Of a stretch of 64,000 bases of DNA, positions 49,343-62,254 are shown one piece after another. The position numbers and the translations under genes were made by a program. The notes under the pieces were generated by a model that saw nothing but the letters and a program-made list of their open reading frames with translations, did not search any database and was not told the DNA's origin. How positions within the stretch are numbered: position 1 is the stretch's first letter; every line of letters starts with the position of its first letter. This stretch comes from Gossypium raimondii (lineage: Eukaryota > Streptophyta > Magnoliopsida > Malvales > Malvaceae). The stretch spans positions 51,469,980-51,533,979 of the forward strand of contig NC_068575.1 of assembly GCF_025698545.1 (NCBI RefSeq), written 5' to 3'.

Positions 49343-51514
49343 TGTCGAAACCGTTTTTTGAAAAATAAAAATTTAGTTGTCGACTTTAAAAATAAAATTG
49401 GAGTCGCCACCGATCCTTTATTAAGGTGTGATCGGCTCACCATAAAAATTATTTTGGTCTGCGAATTTTGAGAAAACAGGTTGGGGAGTCAGTTACGCAC
49501 AAGGAAGGGTTAGCACCCTCGCAACGCCCAAAAATCGGTACCAAATTGACTATTTGATGTCTTAGTGTCGAAGGTTTAAAAAGATTTTAAAATAAGCTTG
49601 AATGGTGAAATTTGCAAAAGGATAACCAATTGTTCAAGTCATGTAAAGAAACCGAGTCCCAATACGTTAGGGTACTATTCCTCATAATCCCCGAACTTTG
49701 AATATCACTTTTATTTTATGCAAAAATCTTCATTTCGAGAAAGTAACAGGTCACACCCAATACGTTAGGGCACGATGTGTTAAATTCCCAAAAATGATTT
49801 TTATGCTCATGCATTTTGAATAAAGAATATTCTCGGTCATTTAAGATTGACAAAGAAAATCAGAACCCAATACGTTAGGGCTCAATTTCCCTCGAAAATC
49901 CCAAACTTCCAATAATGCTTTTATTCAAAAAAAAACCTTTAAATCAAGAAAATAACTTTGATGAATGGTTAAAACCAAAATACATTTTCAAAAATGGTAT
50001 GTTAAAAAGTTAATATACAATATGATACAGATACTATAATTTACAACATATACGAATAAATATTTGCAAATATATATATACAAATACAATATAACAATAA
50101 AGTTGCAAACATATGTATACATATATCTAACACATATACAAGTATACATGCAAATAGAAGGAATGAAATATATCCAATAAAACAAACAAAAACATGTATT
50201 CAAAATAAAAGAGAAAAATGCATATGTATATAAAAAAATGGAACAGGATAGTAAAACATATTTATAAAATGTATATATATATAATATAATATATAAAAGT
50301 TAAAAGAGATAAAACTATATATATATAGAAAACTTATGTAAAATGCATGTATTTATATAAGTTTTAAGAATATATATATTAGATAAAGAAATATGTATAT
50401 ATACTATATATAAAAAATGTGTGTATACATATAGAAATAATAATAAATGATAATAAATTATAAAGCAATACTTCTAAAAATTTTAATTAAAAAAATGGCA
50501 AAAAACAAAATAATCAAAAAAAATGAAATTAAAATTGAACGGGGATCAATTTGCAATGCGTGCATTATATGAGGGGGCCAAAATGGAAATAATCCCACTC
50601 CCTAAACGGTGCGCAGCACTGTGGACTGGTTTTGAAACAAGAATAGAACATGTGGCCAAAATTAAAAGAAATAAAAGTTGATTTAAACAACTTTTAAAAA
50701 CTCAAGGACCAAACGCAAAATGTACCATTCAGGCCAAGACGCGGATCCTCCTGGGTCGGGTCACCGCATGGGTATAGCCCTATCTGGCGCCGTTTGGGGC
50801 CACAGAACAGCCCTAAACGACGCCTGCTTTTGCCATCGTTACAAAACCCAAAAATTTCCCAAGAACAACTCATTTTCCTTTCTTTTTCGCCAAACAATGA
50901 GAAATCCTTTGTCGTGGTTTTCATACCCAAACACACCCATTTAATGTCATTGTTCATGCCTTCGCTTCAAGCCTCGACCCTCAGCTGACCTCCGATTGAA
51001 CGCGAATGTGGGCTTCATCGTCGAAGCTTCGAAGGTAAACCCTTCACCCATTTTTTTATTATTTCTTAAAAAAACCAAAATAAAAAGAGCCAAGCATATA
51101 TTGAAGAAAACGGTTCACCTTAGAATACTCTCAATGTTTCTTTCAATTTTCTTGTGTATTTCTCCGTATATCTATCCCCCCTTTCGTTTTACAGATTAAG
51201 AGGCCTTTTATAGGCCGAGAAGGAAAAAAAAATAATCAAATCTAAATGCTATTTTTTGCTGTTTCTTCTCTCTGGGACTCTTTGAGTCCGTGTTTTTGCA
51301 GGTGTTCGTGGAGAGAAACGCGTGTGGTGGAGCCGGCCCAAACGTGTGGTGGTGGAGGCTTTCTTTGAAGGCGGGTCATGCGCTATTGTTTGCTAGGGTT
51401 TTCTTTTTTTGTTTTTTAGCTTTGGGCTGAGGTCTGTATTGGGCTTAGGTTAGTTTTGTTGGGTCTGACATGTTTTTGTTTAGTTTGGACCCAGGCCGAT
51501 TGGGCCTTATTACA
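49343..51514 (-). repeat. 5' LTR of Tat element (right, 2172 bp)
   Basis: Partner of 34963-37136, with the same TGTCGAAACC and TTATTACA ends. On the minus strand it starts TGTAATAAGGCCCAATCGGC. It carries the promoter for the element by position; no TATA box was assigned. Confidence 0.93.
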
Positions 51515-51519
51515 CAACC

Positions 51520-52310
51520 AAATAGAAAGACATAAATGAATAACCCCTGAAAATTACTCAACATACCCATGTCTGGTATAGATATACACTCCACTATTCA
51601 CTCTTGATTCTAAAACTTCAAAAATAAAACAAAATGTTCTCGTTGGTGGGATACTGTGAGACGAATTTTATTTAAAAGGAAAAAAAATTATGATAAGTTG
51701 ATAATCTAAACAAATAGTTTGGAGGTTGTTAAGGCTATACATGAAAGTGTTTCGAGTACTTTGGATTATGCTCTAATCATACGGATTCATCACATGTTGT
51801 CTTAAGGAAGTCAGTGGATATTAAAATACATTTCCAGGAAAGACTTTTTAGTTAAATTGATCTTTGCAAAAAAGGAACAACTCCCTACTTAAAAAAGTTT
51901 TAGAATTTCTTGAAACAGATAAAGAAAAAGGTAGGTATTTTTATCTCTAGGTCATTTTCAAATTGAAAATTCAGTATAATAGTTTTTATATTATTAAAAA
52001 ATCATTAAAAAATTATTTTTATGTAAAATAAATTGTTTTAAATAAAAGAAAAAAAAATCTTACAACCAAGTGTGGATAACGTTGATCGTGGATGCAACGT
52101 GAAATTTCGCTCAGAAAAAAAATGTTGTCTGCAGCTGCTGTAATTTAGAGGCACATGGTTGGTCAAAGTGCTAGGGTGGAATGGAATTTTGGGGAAAAAG
52201 GAAGGGTAGCTCGGTAATGTAAGGCGAAAAATTTTGAAATGACGAAATTGAAGAAATTTCCCACCTAAAAATTAAGCGCCACTTACTTTTCCGGCATTTA
52301 AAATGACTGC
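51520..52310. other. Upstream intergenic region of the H2A.Z gene
   Basis: A/T-rich sequence between the Tat element and the histone gene. A TTTCCCACC phrase near 52257, like an E2F-type site, may belong to the histone promoter; this is weak. Confidence 0.4.
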
Positions 52311-52322
52311 ATAAATAAATGC
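52309..52322 (+). promoter_or_regulatory. Possible TATA box of H2A.Z gene
   Basis: GCATAAATAAATGC lies about 325 bp before the ATG. A pyrimidine-rich leader follows, and a CTCAG|GTCACT donor-like and TTTATAAG acceptor-like pair (about 52433 and 52633) could remove a 5' leader intron. Inferred only. Confidence 0.35.
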
Positions 52323-52643
52323 TTGCGCCCGCAGTTTAACACTTCCCTTTAGTCCGTAACTAATTCTCTGTATCATCTATCATTTCCTTATTTCTACTGT
52401 TTCCTCGCTTTCCGGCTTCACATCCTTCTCAGGTCACTCTCTTTTTCTTCCTATCACTTCCCCCCCACCTTTTTTTTAAAAAAATTTAAATTTATTGACC
52501 TGGATAATTTATTTGACTAGATCTGATAAGCGTTTAGCAATATGAAGTTTTACTAATGTTTATTAGTTTCTTTTATTTTTCTTTGTATTAATTTAAAAAT
52601 AAGTGTGGATGTTTGTTTGTTTTTGTTTATAAGGTGAACGGAG

Positions 52644-53893
52644 ATGGCAGGAAAAGGTGGAAAGGGGCTTTTGGCGGCAAAAACAACCGCCGCTAACAAG
52701 GACAAGGACAAAGATAAGGACAAGAAGCGCCCGGTTTCTCGTTCATCTCGTGCCGGAATTCAGGTATTTCTCATGTTACAACCAGTTGGTTTTACGCCGA
52801 AATACTATTCCTTTCTTTGTATTTTTAATTATACATTCTTAGTGTCTGTGGGTGTCTTGGTCCATGATTTATGTAAAAAAAACCCTAGAAAAAGGACTAA
52901 ATCTGAGGTGTTTCTCCTACAAGTAAAACACAGAAAATATTTAATTCTAGGAGATTGTTGTAAATAGTTTTTGTTTTTTCTCTTTGCCGGTTTGTTTGGA
53001 TCCTTAGTTTCTTCTTGAGGAAAAATCTTAGATCTTTGATTTTTTTTCCCGAGTCTAATATGAAATAGTTTCTTCACGTTTAGATAGTAAACACATGCTT
53101 AAAAAATCTAAAGTACTTGCCGTTGAAGATTAAGACATTCGCAAGCTGTTCATCTTTTGGATGCCAAAACACGGTGTTTCTTTAATATGGTCGTTAAAGG
53201 TCAAATTTGTTACCAAAGTTGTCGGGGTGTTTTTTTTTTTCTGGAGTTCTTCCACGGTACAACGACCTTTTTCCTTGGTGCTTTTTGACACTTGATTTTG
53301 TACGTAATTGGAGATTCTTGTTAGGACATCCCTTTCTGTTGTGGGTGTTTTTGGATGCTAAAAAAAACAATGATGATTTCATTTTTTTTTTTTTTGGTGA
53401 TATGGATCTTCAATGATTTTTATCTTGAACATGGGGCATGTAAACCTATAGTTGTTGTTTACTTAGTTAATAAGTTCGATTTATATAATCGTAGTCTTTG
53501 ATGTTTCCCTGGAGTGGTGAGACCATGTAAAACGAAATATATTACTCGGTTGCTGTATTTAGCTGTCAAGCGCTTCATTTTTCCTTTTGATGTTAGTTCC
53601 CGGTGGGCCGAATCCACCGTCACCTAAAGACTAGGACTTCCGCAAATGGGAGAGTTGGTGCCACAGCTGCTGTTTACTTGGCCTCCATCCTTGAGTACCT
53701 AACTGCAGAGGTTCTTGAATTGGCTGGGAATGCAAGCAAGGATCTGAAAGTGAAGAGAATCACCCCGAGACATCTGCAGCTTGCTATTAGGGGTGATGAA
53801 GAGCTTGACACTCTTATCAAGGGTACTATTGCTGGAGGTGGTGTCATCCCTCACATTCACAAGTCCCTTATCAACAAAACCACCAAGGATTAG
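52644..53893 (+). CDS. H2A.Z: Histone variant H2A.Z, 138 aa
   Basis: Two exons, 52644-52763 and 53597-53893, join in frame (40+99 codons with stop); the intron has a GTATTT donor and a GTTAG acceptor. The N-tail is [20 protein letters not shown] followed by an Asp-Lys repeat. The fold reads [20 protein letters not shown], then [20 protein letters not shown] and [20 protein letters not shown], and ends [19 protein letters not shown]. The docking region and the [12 protein letters not shown] tail are typical of H2A.Z rather than canonical H2A, and there is no SPKK or SQEF tail. It replaces H2A in nucleosomes near transcription start sites and is placed by the SWR1 complex; it helps control temperature and flowering genes in plants. 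Arabidopsis relatives are HTA8, HTA9 and HTA11. The intron splits the coding region at the start of the histone fold. Confidence 0.95.
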
Positions 53894-56800
53894 AATGTTT
53901 GAGTTTAACTTAGATTATTTGACTTTTGAGTACTTTTAATCTGTTGTGTTTTATTGTAGGGTTCATTTAATATGTCATATCTGCTCTGTAACTCAGTATA
54001 TATGTTGTAACTCTCTAGGAGCTTTGGGATCTTTGTTTGTTGGATCGTTTTTAACCTTGGTTTCCCTATATATTGTATCCTATTCTAGCTGTGAAGTTTA
54101 TTATTTGTTTGCTTTTGACATGAGTTAAGCTGCTTTTGGCTCAATTTTAGCCACATGCATGGTGCTGTTTGGTCACTCGAGCTTGTCTCAAATATTTCAA
54201 GCTCAACCATTTCTTGAGATTCAAAGGAGTATAAGTTCAACGGACTTCCAAATTTCGACTCTCTTAAAATCCCTTTCATAAATAAAGAAATGATAATACC
54301 ATAGACTAAGGTTGGGAGTCTTGTGTCATTCGTCCCTCTTTAAATTTGTAACATAATAGTAACGAAGCCTAATATTTTAATTTAAGTTCTACGTTAAGTT
54401 TAGGAACTCCAAATATCTAGGAAGTTCTGTTTAAGGTATAGGCTAAAATATAATTGTTGAAGCTCAACGCATTTGATATTGGGGGACTAATGGTTTCAAC
54501 AAGTGCTTTATCTCATTTTGTATGCCCCCAATCTATTTTGCCAATGATAGATGATGATGTTTCTTTGCCTATTTCTATGATATAGCTAAGTACGCTCCTC
54601 CTGCCCACCGAGATCAACCAACCTTGACCCCACGCAGTATTATTGAGGATAGCGTTGCCCAATACACATGGACAGTTGAGAAAGTTGCGGGGGAGATAGC
54701 TTGGCCCAGTGATAAGATGGTCAACCATGTGAAAAAATGGGCCACAAGGCCTACAATAGAAAAAGATGACCCACCACCTAAACAGGGAAACTATAACTCT
54801 TTCCTTATCGCAACCAGCATTGCCCAATAAAACAGCGTCAAATAAAGAAAACGAGGGAAAAATGATAAATGATCTAAATGACGGGCTCTGCCATCACATT
54901 CATTTCGTTTTCGTCTTCAAGACAGAAATAATGAGACAGCTGGTTCTGGTAACAGGTGCTTGGACATTATTCAGCATACCCCCAAAGAACATACACAGCT
55001 ATAAATTTTAACACCTAAAAACGTGTGACTGTAACCATGGTGATTTAATGATGCGTGTGAGCCATTGACAGCACGCCTGCTATAATTGCCGTACTTGGGA
55101 AAAAAGGCCATTGAAACTTAACTTGTTTGTACAATAATCTTCATCTTCCTCTTGGATCGCACAGTCAATTTCTTTGATAGAGTTAATGAAAGGGGGACAG
55201 AGAGTATAAGAAAGTTGGCATATTGTGTTCTGTTTTTTTTTTTAACAGTTGGCTGGCTGTAGTCCCATTTGTAAGAAAAAGAGACAAAGAAGTAGGGTGA
55301 TGATGTCCCTCAAATAGTAACCTTAACATCAAGTCTCTCCGACACCACAGAACATAAAAATTTACTCCATGTTCTTCTTTCTTTTAATTATTATTATTTT
55401 TACAGTTGGCTGTAGTCCCCATTAAGGAAAAAGAGTTATAGGCAATGGCCCTCGAATGGTAACGTAAACCTCCAGTCTTTCATTGAGAGAGACAGCCCCC
55501 CCTGCGTTTCTGTTGAAACTCTCGAATAAAATGAAACCACTATTTCGTTAATGTAAGTCAAAATACACGAGTCACTTGAACCCTTTTCAACGCATTACAA
55601 ATATGTAATTTTATCAGTTTTCTCAATTTTAAAGATGCTAAGCTATCATATATATATATATAAGCATTAGTTTAAGTGAACTGCAGAGAATCAGATATCT
55701 AAGCATAAGATACGAAAAAGTGAAGCAATTTTTTTTCCAAAGCTTCATCGAATTCAAACCAAGGATACCTACTGTACTGGCAATTTTATAAGCTAAGAGA
55801 GAGCCCATGGTATTGCTTAAACCCAGACTGACACCATCGTAAAAGATCTCTCAACCCATAACACAATGAAAAAAAGTACTATCAAGAACGTGTATCAAAT
55901 ATTAAAAAAAATATTATTATTTTTAAGTAGTAATGTTAGAAAGTTGATAATTGTTTTATAAGAGTATAGTAAAATATTAAAAAAATAAATATAAATTTTT
56001 TTAACTTGTGTATCAAATACTAACCCGATAAATAAAATTTGATTTGAAGTTGTGAATCAATATATTTTATTTAATAATTTGAAGTAATAAATATATCCTT
56101 TTATCAATTAGCAAGTGAACCCTTCATTATATATTGATTTCATTTATTCATGCGTACCCTTTTAAGAGAAGATATTATTATGTGTATATCTCATCTACTC
56201 CAACGCACCATATTAAGGATATCATATTGCAATGCTCGACATTGTTCTTTCGTACTCGTCTCCAAGGCGCCATATTTAAAATGTTTTATTTCACTTCTTC
56301 AAACATGTTTCACCAAACTTGCCTCAAAAGCTCGCATCTTTAAGACTGTTACACCGAATTTGCCTTTAAAGTGTTTTACTTTGCTTCTTTGTCCCAATTT
56401 TTTCCCAACACACTACCATCAAATCACCCCATTAGATCCTAATGAAGCACTTGTCCTCCGCAGTCACCTTAAGGTATCATTCCATTAGGGCAACACCAAA
56501 GCTCCCTCCTATCATAAGAGGCTCATTTTCAGAAAAACTCTCTAAGCTTTGAAATCATTATTTCTAGTGACCTTTTGTATTTTATAGTGCAAACAGTGAT
56601 ATCAAGCTATCGCATATTTTGTGTTGTAACAAAATTCTATGTTTATAGAATAACTTGTTTGACTAAAAAGAATTGTTAGAATTGTCTGAGAACTAAATAA
56701 AAAAGAAGTCGCTACAAATTACAAAAGCAATTCTGGTACAAGTCATGGATTCTCGTTCCCAGCGGCCATCGCTTTGCCCGTGATATATATACGTCCAGTT

Positions 56801-57246
56801 CACATGCATGAACAGTATTGGTGAGAAATTGTAACAATTTTGTAAATGCACTCATTTAATGCAAGTAGTATAATTATCCCCCATGTTTCTAAACTTTGCT
56901 TAAATTCTAAAAACAATGACCCTTTTTTGTAATCACTGTCACATCTCTATGATTATGTTAAAATAGGCAACGTAACAACGCTTTTGATAGCTCACTAGTG
57001 CTTGACATTGACAACAACTTTTTCCATCGTGAACACGAATATTAACCCACCCTTTTTTTACAGCTTGCAAAAGCGATCATTAGCTATGCCTGGACTTCAG
57101 GTAAAATGAAAGATTAGAAGGAAAAAGGGGGGTCAATATAAATATAATTAGAATGAAAAAAAAAAAAGAAAAGGAAAAGAGCAGGGATTTAAAGGTAAGT
57201 GCGGGAAAATAATATAAAGGACACTCTCTTTTTCATCAAGTCAATA
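53894..57246. other. Intergenic between H2A.Z and LONGIFOLIA-like genes
   Basis: The first 200 bp are probably the H2A.Z 3' untranslated region. The rest has no recognised gene; overlapping ORFs near 54513-54830 on both strands have no known domain. An imperfect duplication around ACAGTTGGCTG lies at 55243 and 55401. The final stretch, near 57200, is the 3' flank of the LONGIFOLIA-like gene. Confidence 0.5.
55243..55500. repeat. Imperfect direct duplication, ~157-bp spacing
   Basis: AACAGTTGGCTGGCTGTAGT (near 55244) and TACAGTTGGCTGTAGTCCCC (near 55401) both follow T/A runs. Each is followed by AAGAAAAAGAG- or GGAAAAAGAG-like text and a TC(A/G)AAT(A/G)GTAAC phrase. Divergence is high. Confidence 0.55.
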
Positions 57247-60200
57247 TCAGAACACCAACTTCCTACGAGGTGCTGGGATGTTATTACTTTTTTCAGCCAA
57301 TGCAGCGAGATCTCGGATAGTTTCACTGATTAGGTCTCTAAATATTAGGCGTTCGATGTCCAGGATCGCTTCCGACATCTGAATGGGGCAACCATCCCAA
57401 CCGTTAATGGCATCCCCAGCAAGGTCCTTTCTTAAGACACCACAAATGTCCTCAAACATGTCATCCGAGGAGTCCCTTTCCCGAATCTTTTGGAATTCGG
57501 ACCAAATTTGTTGCAATGATGTCTCCCCAGTCACAACCTTCCATGGCGGTAATTGCTTCTTTCGGTTCAGAATTTCGTTGATGGTGTCAAATATCAGCTT
57601 CCTTTGGAGCCTAGACACTTTAGAGGTGTCTTTGCCCTTCACATACTGTTGCTTCTCAAGCAACAAAAAGACATCAGATTCATCATGCATGTAATTGGCT
57701 GCTCTGAGGACATCGGAAATGTAGATAAAATCACAATCATCAGACTTTGATTCAACGGATGGCATTGCAGGACTCCACATTTCATCTTCTGATTCAACAA
57801 GTTGATCTGATAATTTCAAACAAAAATGTTAAAATCTCAGTTCAGGTTGATCGAAAATTAGCGCAATCCCAAAAATAGTTATGGGGGTTTTTTTAGTTCT
57901 CGATTGATGGAGAAACAAAGTCAACATCAGTACGAAATATGACAGTAGCAATGGCTTAAAACATACTGACAGAAGATAATACATCCAATACAAAAAATGA
58001 AAAAGACTAAATTCATCGTCGCTTTCACTCTATTTCCCATATGCACATAGTCTAACAATTTAACAGAGAAGTGGGACCATTTTCCTACAATTACCAAAGG
58101 CAGCATGGGATGCTCTAAAATCTTACGGCCTCCAACGGCCATCTGTCAGCCAATGTTCAGCATAGATTATTCTTTTCTCTTTGGCTTAGAGGGAAAAATG
58201 TACGGGATTTTAAACTTTTTCTCACATCAGGTAAATTTTGTTTTGCAGAAAACGGAAGAAGTTTTCAGTCACTTTTTCTTATTATATAGCTGCAGTTCTT
58301 CATTTTACTGTTTTTGAGTGTGACCTACAATGTTGGCCACGTCCTTAACCCATGCCCTTTTCCCTCGATCACTATCAAACTGAAGAATCCCACGTGAATT
58401 TACCGCCAAACCCATTTAGATTCCCTTTTCAGCCGGAAGAGAGAACGGTTTGACTAATCATGAATTAATTAAACAAATAAAAAGGCCTTAAGGATACTAC
58501 AATAATAAAAGCTTCAAGCTATTGAAGGAGACTCTGTTTGACTAATCAGAAAAGTCAGGCCTAGAGCTAAACTACAGCAGTCCATACGTCACCATAGTCA
58601 AATGCAAAATCTAGCGAATCACAATCAGTTAGTAGACTTTCCTTTCTCATAAAAGATTTAGTATGTGCCCAAAAATATTTAAAAAAAAAAAAAAAAACTA
58701 GCAGTAGTTTTTTCTTTTTCTCGTACCTTTGAAATCTATGCTCCGTTTCATAACAGGGGACGGAGACGAGTCCTCTTTGTAGAACGAGGAATCAAGTACG
58801 GAGACCGGGCTCGGCTGCAACTCGGTCGTAGCAGCCGTCATCTCTGCAATGCTGTGAAGCAACTTATCACATCTTTCCAAAAGGGTCCCCCCATCCTTGT
58901 AGTCCTCCACCTTCGACCTCTGTAACAGTCAACATGCCATAACAATAAATTACTGGTTTAAATGAAATAGGATCGTCTTTAAATGAAATAGGATCGTCAA
59001 GCAAAACTAAATAATCAATGTAATTTAGTTATTGCCTGATTTTTTACCTCCGTATCAGTTTGAGAAGAAGTGCTAATGCTACTCTCTGAAACAGAAGATG
59101 TTTGATCCTCCGCTGGAATAAATACCTTCTCTTCTTTATCATAAATCTCAGCCGTTGGTTTCCTATTTCTGGGTAATCTATTCGTAGTCTGTTCTAATCC
59201 GGTTCTTCTCACATTAAGCCGGGGCGACTGAACCGGAGAGACTCTTTTCTGCTCTACATTTCCATTTCCATTCCCTCTCCTATGAATTTCAACATTCAGT
59301 GGCCTTCTGTTGGGACTCCTAACGCCACACTCATTCCTACCCGGAGAAATCGAACCCTTACCTCTGCTTTGGCTCCGAATATTCCGTTCAATCTCCGGCC
59401 GATCACGTCTCGGGCTCATAGTCGGCGGTGAGTCAATATTCAAGTTCCGGCGAGGTCCAGGTCTTGATCGATAATTTGAAGGAGGCGAATCTTTGGCAAT
59501 CCTTCTGGCCGTGGAAGCCGGTGATCTTCCCGGTTTGATTACGACGATTGGAGATTGTTCATGTTGATAAACGAAGTTTCTATTATTCGTTTGGTTTGGA
59601 GATTTCTTACTGTGTAAAAGGCCTTTGAGTTGCAACGCTTCAAGGATTTGTTTGAGTGTCTCAAGATCTTTCGATGGCTCGTCTATTCCTCTGAGCTTAA
59701 GACGTTTCTCAATCTCCCCGTAGACGTTAACGGCTTGTTTTCTCTCGGGGAAGAAGTCAGCTGAGTCGTAGAAGCATTTCCTTTGGTCCAAACCTCGAAT
59801 TGGAGCTTTTACCAGTTCAGCTCTCGCATTTCTTAAGCCGTCTGGCCTGTTGATAATTACACGATCTTGTTTGGCTCCATTTTCCCTTACGACATTACTC
59901 GAAGCTCCTCCGTTTTGGAAATTTGGTTGTTGGCTTTGTTTTAAGTGGAAATTAACTCCGTCAATGAAATGATACTGAAACAGATCTCGACCTCTAGCTT
60001 CCGACGCGGATCTTCGGAGCTGAGCTTTTCCGTTCGGTTCGGGATTCGAATCCGGTATCGGTTCCAGTCCCATGAGCCTTGCAATTACGCTTGGTGACCG
60101 CCGTTGTTTATCGCTATCATCCACCTCATCTTCGCATTGGTTCGCAGATAATATGGAGGCATTCGTACGGATCTCTCGGGGCTTAAGGCTTCCTTTGGCG

Positions 60201-60736
60201 TCAACGACGGCTCTGCTATCCAGAGAGAGCCTCGGAGCTTCCTTGGAGAATTTCCATGGCGACCTCGCGCTACCTTCTTTGTACTCAAAAACGGGAAGGG
60301 GGAGAGGTGACTTGCTCTGATTACCAGTAGGCGTGAAAAGTTCCGATGCCGGAGATCGGAGCTCCGATATAACTGGAGATTGCTTCGAACGGTCCGGTGA
60401 CGCTGCTGCTCGACCTTGTGGCTGCTTCTCTAATTCTCTCGATATTGCTGGTGTCTCAACGGTCTTCACTTGCTCCGTTTTCTTTTCACTCGCCTGAAAC
60501 AAGTTTAGAAAAAAGTCGATAAAACGATACGAACCAACGTAAAAAAAAAAAAAGACGGAGATCAGAAAATAAAAACCAACCGGCGTTTCCACGGGAGGGA
60601 GGCGCTTAGGGGAGTAAAGGCGTTTGCCAGAAAGAAGCTGGTGACGATCAAAGATCTGAAGGAAACCAGCCATGCATCCCATTTGTTTCCCTATTTGCTT
60701 CTCAAGATTCTGCTCTGGCACTACACCCGTCATCAT
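57247..60736 (-). CDS. LONGIFOLIA/TRM-family protein, 784 aa
   Basis: Four exons join in frame: 60736-60581, 60493-59048, 58919-58727 and 57806-57247 (2355 nt). The start is MMTGVVPEQNLEKQIGKQMG; residues 22-48 (MAGFLQIFDRHQLLSGKRLY, then SPKRLPP) are the N-terminal motif of LONGIFOLIA proteins. SPSVIARLMGLEP at about 185-197 is the VARLMGL-type motif. A long Ser/Arg-rich, mostly disordered middle follows. About residues 620-775 match DUF4378 (FIYISDVLRAANYMHDESDV, LQRKLIFDTINEILNRKKQL, LDIERLIFRDLISETIRDL), whose last part is the TON1-binding M2 motif in TRM proteins. Family members sit on microtubules and promote polar cell elongation in leaves and fruits. Which paralogue (LNG1-4/TRM1-4) it is cannot be told here. 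The first intron (87 nt) has no stop and keeps frame. Confidence 0.88.
60494..60580 (-). other. First intron of LONGIFOLIA-like gene, stop-free and frame-keeping
   Basis: GTTGGT donor and TGTTTCAG acceptor; 87 nt equals 29 codons without a stop. If kept, it would add a Phe-rich hydrophobic segment (GFYFLISVFFFFYVGSYRF and onward) near residue 53. Family sequences go straight from the SPKRLPP motif to a polar region, so splicing is the likely norm. Confidence 0.7.
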
Positions 60737-62223
60737 CTTTCCTTTCTTTTTCTTTTGAAGAAAAAAAAAACTATTCACCCTAGTATTTAACTCGATAATC
60801 CTCTTCTTCCTTACAAGTTAATCTTCTGTTTAGACTTCCATCGTCGAATATTTCAGCATGATTGATTGCCTGTTTCTTTCTCCCCTTGTCCGTAGGCGAG
60901 AGAGGGTTTGAGACAGCAGCCTCTATCGCATCTCCCGCTTTTCTGGTCTTTAAAAGGGTGGTCGAAGTTAAGGAAAAGAGCAGTGTGGGTGTGGGGGCAA
61001 AGTGAATACGGACGTTACTTGCCCTTGCCCTTACCTTTTCATACAATGCCAAGTTAGTACATTATTTTTTTTATCAAGTATTTTAGGGGTTCGAGAGACT
61101 TGAGTTGCGGGAAAAGGTCGAATTGTTTTGATATATTGGCGTAAAAAGAACCGGGCCAATTATATATTTCGATTTTCATTTAAATTTTGGGAAGGGTATT
61201 GGGCGGGTTTGGAAATTATGAAGTGAGGTAAGCATCCGGGGGCAATGCTTTGCCCTGGCGTGTCATCCCTCCGTTCTCCTAATTTTCGTGCCTTTCAACC
61301 TCGACTACGCTTTCCCCTTTGCTTAATTTATTATGGCACTGTGCCAAAATATCTTTATTTTTATAATTTTAAATTTTTAATTAAGTTCTTGAGATATTAA
61401 TTTAGTAATGTATACATATGATAAACCCATTTTGTGGATTACAAATTTAATTTGAGATAAACAAAGCTAAAATTAAGTAAAAAAATATTATTTAAAAGCG
61501 AAAGAAATATGAGAAAGCTTAACTCTTGCTATTGTCTAAACACTACATAACTCGCATCATTTTCAGGAGATATATGAAAAAAGAATTTTTATCATCACCT
61601 TCATCTCGACCTAATCAACATTTCATCTTATTCGCTTGAATTAATTTCAATAATATTCTCAACTAACATGAATCATTTTATCATTGCACATAAAATAAAG
61701 AGTTCAATGGAGGCTCATTCTCATTCAACCTCCCTCTCTAAATATCTTATCCCAACATTGAGCTAGAAATGGAGGATATAGAATCTACACTTTATTAAAA
61801 ACTCAATTTTCTCATACCACCATCCTAATGATTCTCCATACCATATATGTAAATCACTTTCATTTCAACATCTCTCTACCTGAGAATCACTTGATTATAT
61901 CATCAAACATTTGGCGTAACTTAATTGATAATAATATATATTGATATTTTTATAGATATAAATTTACTCTCTTTTTTTGTCAAAGTATTTACTAAATAAA
62001 GTTTTTATATAGTTTTATTAATGAATTATTTCGTAATTGACTTAATATACTTTTCAACTATGGACAATATTTTAAAGAAAATACTTTTTAAATTATAATT
62101 TATATTTGGCATTGGAATGACAGCAGCTGGTTTTATTGCAATCATAAATATTGAACTTTATCTTCAACTAGAAAAAAATTGACGTAAATATTAAAATATA
62201 AAGTAAATAAAATTTTTTTAAAA

Positions 62224-62254
62224 AGAAGAAGAAGAAGAAGAAGAAGAAGAAGAG
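62224..62254. repeat. (AAG)n microsatellite
   Basis: About ten AAG/GAA triplets in a row on the plus strand. Confidence 0.9.

Larger units (their letters stand above)
34963..51514 (-). mobile_element. Full-length Tat/Ogre-type Ty3/Gypsy retrotransposon (16,552 bp)
   Basis: LTRs at 34963-37136 and 49343-51514 share TGTCGAAACC and TTATTACA ends, and a perfect CAACC target duplication flanks them (34958-34962 and 51515-51519). On the minus strand the order is: LTR, primer site, extra ORF1 (48722-46633), gag, protease, intron, reverse transcriptase, RNase H, second RNase H, integrase, long 3' region with tandem array, polypurine tract, LTR. An upstream ORF1, a pol intron and dual RNase H are hallmarks described for the Tat/Ogre lineage. 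All coding parts carry stops or frameshifts, so this copy is defective but structurally complete. Confidence 0.92.

Noticed and set aside
54513-54830. Overlapping ORFs on both strands, ~100 and 68 codons
   Set aside because: No recognisable domain, no intron pattern and no conserved motif; may be chance.
60494-60778. Single long exon joining LONGIFOLIA-like exons 1 and 2 and starting at 60778
   Set aside because: The extra N-terminus lacks an ATG in a good place, and the Phe-rich insert fits an intron with GT-AG ends.
60780-61052. Minus ORF of 90 codons upstream of the LONGIFOLIA-like gene
   Set aside because: It lies in the 5' leader/promoter region, has no domain, and the true start with the family N-terminus is at 60736.
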